From Megachile rotundata (Eukaryota > Arthropoda > Insecta > Hymenoptera > Megachilidae), in contig NW_027473347.1 of the NCBI RefSeq assembly GCF_050947335.1, forward strand, positions 992,001-1,056,000: DNA of 64,000 bases, read 5' to 3'. Positions 51,123 through 62,500 of this stretch are shown piece after piece. The notes beneath the pieces were generated by a model. It had not been told where the DNA came from, did no database searches, and saw nothing but the letters and a program-made list of their open reading frames with translations. Each line of letters starts with the position of its first letter. The stretch's first letter is position 1. Made by a program: the position numbers and the translations under genes.

Positions 51123-54100
51123 TACAATCACAATCATACAATCACAATCATACAATCACAATCATACAATCACAATCATACAATCACAATCATACAAACA
51201 CAATCACACAATCACAATCATTCAATCACAATCATACAATCGCAATGATATAAATACAATCTCCCAAAAACATTGATACAATCACAATCATACAATCACA
51301 ATAATACAGTCACAATCGTACAGTCACAATCATACAATCACAGTCATACTACCACAGTCATACAATTACAATCATACAATCACTATCTTACAGTCACAAT
51401 CGTACAATCACAATCATACAATCACAATCATACAATCACAATCATACAATTACAATCATACAATCACAATCATGCAATCACAATCATACAATCACAATCA
51501 TACAATCACAATCATACAATCACAATCATACAATCACAATCATACAATCACAATCATACAATCACAATCATACAATCACAATCATACAATCACAATCATA
51601 CAGTCACAATCATACAATCACAATCATGCAATCGTAATCATACAATCATAATCATACAATCACAATCATACAATCACAATCATACAATCACAATCATACA
51701 ATCACAATCATACAATCACAATCATACAATCACAATCATACAATCACAATCATACAATCACAATCATACAAAAATAATCATACCATCACGATCATACAAT
51801 CGCAATCATACAGTTACAATCTCAGAATCCCAAACTCACAATCACAATAATACAATCACACCCATAAAATAGCAATCATACATTTACAATCTCCCATAGA
51901 CAATCATACAATCGCAATCATACAGTCGCAATCATACAATCACTATCATACAATTACAATCATACAAGCATAACCCTGCAATCGGTATCATGCAATAACA
52001 ATCGTACTATCACAATCATACAATCACAAGCATACAATCACAATCATACAAACACAATCATACAATCACAATCATACAATCACAATCATACAATCACAAT
52101 CATTCAATCACAATCATACAGACACAATCACACAATCACAATCATACAATCACAATCACACAATCACAATCATTCAATCACAATCATACAATCGCAATGA
52201 TATAAATACAATCTCCCAGAAACATTGATACAATCACAATCATACAATCACAATAATACAGTCACAATCGTACAATCACAATCATACAATCACAGTCATA
52301 CTACCACAGTCATACAATTACAATCATACAATCACAATCTTACAGTCACAATCGTACAATCACAATCATACAATCACAATCATACAATCACAATCGTACA
52401 ATTACAATCATACAATCACAATCATACAATCACAATCATACAATCACAATCATACAATCACAATCATACAATCACAATCATACAATCACAATCATACAAT
52501 CACAATCATACAATCACAATCATACAATCACAATCATACAATCACAATCATACAATCACAATCAGACAAACACAATCATACAATCACAATCATACAATCA
52601 CAATCATACAATCACAATCATACTGTCACAATCCTACAATCGCAATCATACAATAACAATCATGCTATCGCAATCATACAATCACACTCATAAAACCAGA
52701 ATAATACAATCACAATCATACAACCACAATCATACAAAAACAATCATACAATCACAATCATACAATCACAATCATACAATCACAATCATGCAATCGTAAT
52801 CATACAATCATAATCATACAATCACAATCATACAATCACAATCATACAATCACAATCATACAATCACAATCATACAATCACAATCATACAATCACAATCA
52901 TACAATCACAATCATACAATCACAATCATACAATCACAATCATACAATCACAATCATACAATCACAATCATACAAAAATAATCATACCATCACGATCATA
53001 CAATCGCAATCATACAGTTACAATCTCAGAATCACAAACTCACAATCACAATAATACAATCACAACCATAAAATAGCAATAATACATTTACAATCTCCCA
53101 TAGACAATCATACAATCGCAATCATACAGTCGCAATCATACAATCACAATCATACAATGACAATCATACAATCACCATCATACAAACACAATCCTGCAAC
53201 CGCAATCATGGAATAACAATCATGCTATCGCAATCATAGAATCACACTCATACAATCAGAATCATACAATCACAATCATACAATTACAATCATACAATCA
53301 CAAGCATACAATCGCAATCATACAATCACAATCATACAATCACAATCATACAAAAATAATCATACCATCACGATCATACAATCGCAATCATACAGTTACA
53401 ATCTCAGAATCACAAACTCACAATCACAATAATACAATCACACCCATAAAATAGCAATCATACATTTACAATCTCCCATAGACCATCATACAATCGCAAT
53501 CATACAGTCGCAATCATACAATCACTATCATACAATTGCAATCATACAAGCATAATCCTGCAATCGCAATCATGAAATAACAATCGTACTATCACAATCA
53601 TACAATCACAAGCATACAATCACAATCATACAAACACAATCATACAATCACAATCATACAATGACAATCATACAATCACCATCATACAAACACAATCCTG
53701 CAATCGCAATCATGGAATAACAATCATGCTGTCGCAATCATAGAATCACACTCATACAATCAGAATCATACAATCACAGTCATACAATTACAATCATGCA
53801 ATCACAATCATACAATCACAATCATACAATCACAATCATACAATCACAATCATACAATCACAATCATACAATCACAATCATACAATCACAATCATACAAT
53901 CACAATCACACAATCACAATCATTCAATCACAGTCATACAATCGCAATCATACAATCGCAATGATATAAATACAATCTCCCAAAAACATTGATACAATCA
54001 CAATCATACAATCACAATAATACAGTCACAATCGTACAATCACAATCATACAATCACAGTCATACTACCACAGTCATACAATTACAATCATACAATCACA

Positions 54101-54440
54101 ATCTTACAGTCACAATCGTACAATCACAATCATACAATCACAATCATACAATCACAATCATACAAACACAATCATACAATCACAATCATACAATCACAAT
54201 CATACAATCACAATCATACAATGACAATCATACAATCACCATCATACAAACACAATCCTGCAATCGCAATCATGGAATAACAATGATGCTGTCGCAATCA
54301 TAGAAACACACTCATACAATCAGAATCATACAATCACAATCATACAATCACAATCATACAATCACAGTCATACAATCACAATCATACAATCACAATCATA
54401 CAATCACACTCATACAATCACAATCATACAATCACAATCA
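51123..54440 (+). repeat. L block, copy 3 (rest), and G-rich mosaic
   Basis: Up to about 53138 this matches L copy 2 at offset 9550, then 9536: S at 51893 and 53097, T at 51249 and 52201, and the AATCGTAATCA pair near 51.63 kb. From 53139 the order changes: G modules at 53153, 53657 and 54217, an S at 53475 with GACCATCA, and a T at 53965. Many units here are single variants not seen in the earlier blocks. No gene or unique DNA. Confidence 0.82.
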
Positions 54441-55476
54441 TACAAACACAATCATACAGTCACAATCATACAATCACCATCATACAATCACAATCCTACA
54501 ATCGCAATCATGCAATAACAATCATGCTATCGCTATCATACAATCACACTCATAAAACCAGAATCATACAATTACAATCATACAATCACAATCATACAAA
54601 AACAATCATACCATCACGATCATACAATCGCAATCATACAATTACAATCTCAGAATCACAAACTCACAATCACAATAATACAATCACACCCATAAAATAG
54701 CAATCATATATTTACAATCTCCCATAGACAATCATAAAATCACAATAATACAGTCACAATCATACAATCACAATCATTCAAATACAATCATACAATCACA
54801 ATCATAGAAGCACAATAATTCAATCACAATAATACAATCACAATAATACAATCACAATCATACAATCGCAGTCATACAATCACAATCATTCAATCACAAT
54901 CATACAATCACAATCATACAATCACAATCATACATTCACAACAATACGATCACAATCATACAATCGCAATCATACATTCGCAATCATACAATCACTATCA
55001 TACAATTACAATCATACAAGCATAATCCTGCAATCGTAATCATGCAATAACAATCATACTATCACAATCATACAATCACAATCATACAGTCACAATCATA
55101 CAATCACAATCATACAATCACAGTCATGCGACCACAATCATACAATCACAGTCATACAGTCACAATCATAGAATCACAATCGTACAATCACAATCGTACA
55201 ATCACAATCGTACAATCACAACCATGCAATCACAATCATACCATCACAATCATACAATCACAATAATACAGTCACAATCGTACAATCACAATCATACAAT
55301 CACAGTCATACTACCACAGTCATACAATTACAATCATTCAATCACAATCTTACAGTCACAATCGTACAATCACAATCATACAATCACAATCATACAATCA
55401 CAATCTTACAATCACAATCATACAATCACAATCGTACAATCACAATCATACAATCACAATCATACAATCACAATCA
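54441..55476 (+). repeat. 1036-bp direct duplication, copy 1
   Basis: This is 74 units with no short unit. It begins at TACAAACACAATCA and TACAGTCACAATCA and runs through a TAAAACCAGAATCA unit, a truncated S at 54721 with TATATTTACAATCT, AGAAGCACAATAATTC units, CATACATTCGCAATC near 54970, a TGCGACCACAATCA unit near 55130, and three CACAATCGTAC units near 55180-55215. It aligns to 55477 onward with several substitutions, so the pair is older than the 7050- and 3704-bp pairs. Confidence 0.84.
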
Positions 55477-56512
55477 TACAAACACAATCATACAGTCACA
55501 GTCATACAATCACCATCATACAATCACAATCCTACAATCGCAATCATGCATTAACAATCATGCTATCGCAATCATACAATCACACTCATAAAACCAGAAT
55601 CATACAATTACAATCATACAATCACAATCATACAAAAACAATCATACCATCACGATCATACAATCGCAATCATACAATTACAATCTCAGAATCACAAACT
55701 CACAATCATAATAATACAATCACACCCATAAAATAGCAATCATATATTTACAATCTCCCAGAGACAATCATAAAATCACAATAATACAGTCACAATCATA
55801 CAATCACAATCATTCAAATACAATCATACAATCACAATCATAGAAGCACAATAATTCAATCACAATAATACAATCACAATAATACAATCACAATCATACA
55901 ATCGCAGTCATACAATCACAATCATTCAATCACAATCATACAATCACAATCATACAATCACAATCATACATTCACAAGAATACGATCACAATCATACAAT
56001 CGCAATCATACATTCGCAATCATACAATCACTATCATACAATTACAATCATACAAGCATAATCCTGCAATCGTAATCATGCAATAACAATCATACTATCA
56101 CAATCATACAATCACAATCATACAGTCACAATCATACAATCACAATCATACAATCACAGTCATGCGACCACAATCATACAATCACAGTCATACAGTCACA
56201 ATCATAGAATCACAATCGTACAATCACAATCGTACAATCACAATCGTACAATCACAACCATGCAATCACAATCATACCATCACAATCATACAATCACAAT
56301 AATACAGCCACAATCGTACAATCACAATCATACAATCACAGTCATACTACCACAGTCATACAATTACAATCATTCAATCACAATCTTACAGTCACAATCG
56401 TACAATCACAATCATACAATCACAATCATACAATCACAATCTTACAATCGCAATCATACAATCACAATCGTACAATCACAATCATACAATCACAATCATA
56501 CAATCACAATCA
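55477..56512 (+). repeat. 1036-bp direct duplication, copy 2
   Basis: Same module order as 54441-55476. Differences include CCCAGAGACAATCA at 55757 (copy 1 CCCATAG), TGCATTAACAATCA near 55550 (copy 1 TGCAATAAC), ACAAGAATACGATC near 55974 (copy 1 ACAACAATACG) and ATACAGCCAC near 56302 (copy 1 ATACAGTCAC). After 56512 the array passes into consensus units and a G module at 56555. A third, truncated copy restarts at 56849, 1372 bp (98 units) after 55477. Confidence 0.84.
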
Positions 56513-59500
56513 TACAATCACAATCATACAATCACAATCATACAATCACAATCATACAATGACAATCATACAATCACCATCATACAAACACAATCCTGCA
56601 ATCGCAATCATGGAATAACAATCATGCTGTCGCAATCATAGAAACACACTCATACAATCAGAATCATACAATCACAATCATACAATCACAATCATACAAT
56701 CACAATCATACAATCACAATCATACAATCACAATCATACAATCACAATCATACAATCACAATCATACAATCACAATCATACAATCACAATCATACAATCA
56801 CAATCATACAATCACAATCATACAATCACAATCATACAATCACAATCATACAAACACAATCATACAGTCACAGGCATACAATCACCATCATACAATCACA
56901 ATCCTACAATCGCAATCATGCAATAACAATCATGCTATCGCAATCATACAATCACACTCATAAAACCAGAATCATACAATCACAATCATAAAATCACAAT
57001 CATACAAAAACAATCATACCATCACGATCATACAATCGCAATCATACAATTACAATCTCAGAATCACAAACTCACAATCACAGTAATACAATCACACCCA
57101 TAAAATAGCAATCATACATTTACAATCTCCCATAGACAATCATAAAATCACAATAATACAGTCACAATCATACAATCACAATCATTCAAATACAATCATA
57201 CAATCACAATCATAGAAGCACAATAATTCAATCACAATAATACAATCACAATAATACAATCACAATCATACAATCGCAGTCATACAATCACAATCATACA
57301 ATCACAATCATACAATCACAATCATACAATCACAATCATACAATCACAATCATACAAAAACAATCATACCATCACGATCATACAATCGCAATCATACAAT
57401 TACAATCTCAGAATCACAAACTCACAATCACAATAATACAATCACACCCATAAAATAGCAATCATACATTTACAATCTCCCATACACAATCATAAAATCA
57501 TAATAATACAGTCACAATCATACAATCACAAGCATACAATCACAATCATACAAACACAATCATACAATCACAATCATTCAATCACAATCATACAATCGCA
57601 ATGATATAAATACAATCTCCCAAAAACATTGATACAATCACAATCATACAATCACAATCATACAATCACAATCATACAATCACAATCATGCAATCGTAAT
57701 CATACAATCATAATCATACAATCACAATCATACAATCACAATCATACAATCACAATCATACAATCGCAATCATACAATCACAATCATACAATCACAATCA
57801 TACAAAAATAATCATACCATCACGATCATACAATCGCAATCATACAGTTACAATCTCAGAATCACAAACTCACAATCACAATAATACAATCACAACCATA
57901 AAATAGCAATAATACATTTACAATCTCCCATAGACAATCATACAATCGCAATCATACAGTCGCAATCATACAATCACAATCATACAATGACAATCATACA
58001 ATCACCATCATACAAACACAATCCTGCAACCGCAATCATGGAATAACAATCATACAATCACAAGCATACAATCGCAATCATACAATCACAATCATACAAT
58101 CACAATCATACAATCACAATCATACAATCACGATCATACAAACACAATCATACAATCACAATCATACAATCACATTCATACATTCACAATCATACAATCA
58201 CAATCATACAATCACAATCATACAATCACAATCATACAATCACAATCATACAATCACAATAATACAATCACAATCATACAATCACAATCATACAATCACA
58301 ATCATACAATCACAATCATACAATCACAATCATACATTTACAACAATACAATCACCATCATACAATCGCAATCATACAGTCGCAATCATACAATCACTAT
58401 CATAAAATCACAGTCATACTACCACAGTCATACAATTACAATCATACAATCACAATCTTACAATCACAAACATACAATCACATTCATACAATCACAATCA
58501 TACAATCACAATCATGCAATCACAATCATTCAATCACAATCATACAATCGCAATCAAACAAAAACAATCATACAATCATAATCATACAATCACCATCATA
58601 CAATCACAATCATACAATCACAATAATACAGCCACAGTCATACAATCACAATCATACAATCACAATCGTACAAACACAATCATACAATCGCAATCATACC
58701 ATCACAATCATACAATCACAATCACACAATCACAATCATTCAATCACAATCATACAATCGCAATGATATAAATACAATCTCCCAAAAACATTGATACAAT
58801 CACAATCATACAATCATAATAATACAGTCACAATCGTACAATCACAATCATACAATCACAGTCATACTACCACAGTCATACAATTACAATCATACAATCA
58901 CAATCTTACAGTCACAATCGTACAATCACAATCATACAATCACAATCATACAATCACAGTCATACAATTACAATCATACAATCACAATCATACAATCACA
59001 ATCATACAATCACAATCATACAATCACAATCATACAATCACAATCATACAATCACAATCATACAATCACAATCATACAATCACAATCATACAATCACAAT
59101 CATACAATCACAATCATACAATCACAATCATACAATCACAATCATACAATCACAATCATACAATGACAATCATACAATCACCATCATACAAACACAATCC
59201 TGCAATCGCAATCATGGAATAACAATCATACAATCACAAGCATACAATCGCAATCATACAATCACAATCATACAATCACAATCATACAATCACAATCATA
59301 CAATCACGATCATACAAACACAATCATACAATCACAATCATACAATCACATTCATACATTCACAATCATACAATCACAATCATACAATCACAATCATTCA
59401 ATCACAATCATACAATCACAATCATACAATCACAATAATACAATCACAATCATACAATCACAATCATACAATCAGAATCATACATTTACAACAATACAAT

Positions 59501-62500
59501 CACCATCATACAATCGCAATCATACAGTCGCAATCATACAATCACTATCATAAAATCACAGTCATACTACCACAGTCATACAATTACAATCATACAATCA
59601 CAATCTTACAATCACAAACATACAATCACGATCATACAAACACAATCATACAATCACAATCATACAATAACATTCATACATTCACAATCATACAATCACA
59701 ATAATACAATCACAATCATACAATCACAATCATACAATCACAATCATACAATCACAATCATACAATCACAATCATACAATCACAATAATACAATCACAAT
59801 CATACAATCACAATCATACAATCACAATCATACAATCACAATCATACAATCACAATCATACAATCACAATCATACATTTACAACAATACAATCACCATCA
59901 TACAATCGCAATCATACAGTCGCAATCATACAATCACTATCATAAAATCACAGTCATACTACCACAGTCATACAATTACAATCATACAATCACAATCTTA
60001 CAATCACAAACATACAATCACATTCATACAATCACAATCATACAATCACAATCATGCAATCACAATCATTCAATCACAATCATACAATCGCAATCAAACA
60101 AAAACAATCATACAATCACAATAATACAGCCACAGTCATACAATCACAATCATACAATCACAATTATACAATCACGATCATACATTCACAACAATACAAT
60201 CACAATCATACAATCGCAATCATACAGTCGCAATCATACAATCACTATCATACAATCACAGTCATACTACCACAGTCATACAATTACAATCATACAATCA
60301 CAATCTTACAATCACAAACATACAATCACATTCATACAATCGCAATCATACCATCACAATCATACAATCACAATCCTACAAAAATAATCATACCATCACG
60401 ATCATACAATCGCAATCATACAGTTACAATCTCAGAATCACAAACTCACAATCACAATAATACAATCACACCCATAAAATAGCAATCATACATTTACAAT
60501 CTCCCATAGACAATCATACAATCGCAATCATACAGTCGCAATCATACAATCACTATCATACAATTACAATCATACAAGCATAATCCTGCAATCGCTATCA
60601 TGCAATTACAATCGTACTATCACAATCATACAATCACAAGCATACAATCACAATCATACAAACACAATCATACAATCACAATCATACAATCACAATCATA
60701 CAATCACAATCATACAATCACAATCATACAAACACAATCACACAATCACAATCATTCAATCACAATCATACAATCGCAATGATATAAATACAATCTCCCA
60801 AAAACATTGATAAAATCACAATCATACAATCACAATAATACAGTCACAATCGTACAATCACAATCATACAATCACAGTCATACTACCACAGTCATACAAT
60901 TACAATCATACAATCACAATCTTACAGTCACAATCGTACAATCACCATCATACAATCACAATCATACAATCACAATAATACAGCCACAGTCATACAATCA
61001 CAATCATACAATCACAATTATACAATCACGATCATACAATCGCAATCATACAATCACAACCATACAATCACAATAATACAATCACAAACATACAATCACA
61101 ATCATACAATCGCAATCGTACCATCACAATCATACAATCACAATCCTACAAAAATAATCATACCATCACGATCATACAATCGCAATCATACAGTTACAAT
61201 CTCAGAATCACAAACTCACAATCACAATAATACAATCACACCCATAAAATAGCAATCATACATTTACAATCTCCCATAGACAATCATACAATCGCAATCA
61301 TACAGTCGCAATCATACAATCACTATCATACAATTACAATCATACAAGCATAATCCTGCAATCGCTATCATGCAATTACAATCGTACTATCACAATCATA
61401 CAATCACAAGCATACAATCACAATCATACAAACACAATCATACAATCACAATCATACAATCACAATCATACAATCACAATCATACAATCACAATCATACA
61501 ATCACAATCATACAAACACAATCACACAATCACAATCATTCAATCACAATCATACAATCGCAATGATATAAATACAATCTCCCAAAAACATTGATACAAT
61601 CACAATCATACAATCACAATAATACAGTCACAATCGTACAATCACAATCATACAATCACAGTCATACTACCACAGTCATACAATTACAATCATACAATCA
61701 CAATCTTACAGTCACAATCGTACAATCACAATCATACAATCACAATCATACAATCACAATCATACAATTACAATCATACAATCACAATCATACAATCACA
61801 ATCATACAATCACAATCATACAATCACAATCATACATTCACAACAATACAATCACCATCATACAACCGCAATCATACAGTCGCAATCATACAATCACTAT
61901 CATAAAATCACAGTCATACTACCACAGTCATACAATTACAATCATACAATCACAATCTTACAGTCACAATCGTACAATCACTATCATAAAATCACAGTCA
62001 TACTACCACAGTCATACAATTACAATCATACAATCACAATCTTACAATCACAAACATACAATCACATTCATACAATCACAATCATACAATCACAATCATG
62101 CAATCACAATCATTCAATCACAATCATACAATCGCAATCAAACAAAAACAATCATACAATCATAATCATACAATCACCATCATACAATCACAATCATACA
62201 ATCACAATAATACAGCCACAGTCATACAATCACAATCATACAATCACAATCGTACAATCACAATCATACAATCACAATCATACAATCACAGTCATACAAT
62301 CACAATCATACAATCACAATCATACAAAAATAATCATACCATCACGATCATATAATCGCAATCATACAATTGCAATCATACAAGCATAATCCTGCAATCG
62401 CAATCATGAAATAACAATCGTACTATCACAATCATACAATCACAAGCATACAATCACAATCATACAAACACAATCATACAATCACAATCATACAATCACA

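Larger units (their letters stand above)
3169..59270 (+). repeat. G module: eight-unit string with TGGAATAAC, 19 copies
   Basis: The string begins with TACAATGACAATCA and continues through TACAATCACCATCA, TACAAACACAATCC, TGCAATCGCAATCA, TGGAATAACAATCA, TGCTGTCGCAATCA, TAGAAACACACTCA and TACAATCAGAATCA (112 bp when complete). Starts: 3169, 5115, 10723, 12697, 17773, 19747, 23201, 25383, 31621, 33311, 38289, 44163, 47867, 53153, 53657, 54217, 56555, 57983 and 59159. The copy at 23201 begins TAGAATGAC. Copies at 57983 and 59159 are cut after the TGGAATAAC unit. Related shortened strings without the first units occur near 24327 and 30010. The module usually closes a run of pure consensus units. 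Confidence 0.9.
1181..62154 (+). repeat. F module: TGCAATC/TTCAATC/AACAAAAAC string, 20 copies
   Basis: Four units in fixed order: TGCAATCACAATCA, TTCAATCACAATCA, TACAATCGCAATCA and AACAAAAACAATCA (56 bp). Starts: 1181, 7267, 7561, 14765, 15059, 21815, 22109, 26819, 28247, 30543, 35279, 40061, 40999, 45935, 46845, 49639, 50549, 58515, 60055 and 62099. A variant lies near 374-440. The downstream unit is either TACAATCATAATCA or TACAATCACAATAA, giving two sub-families. Copies at 15059 and 22109 share a CACAGTCA before the first unit, unlike the matching copy at 7561. Confidence 0.9.
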
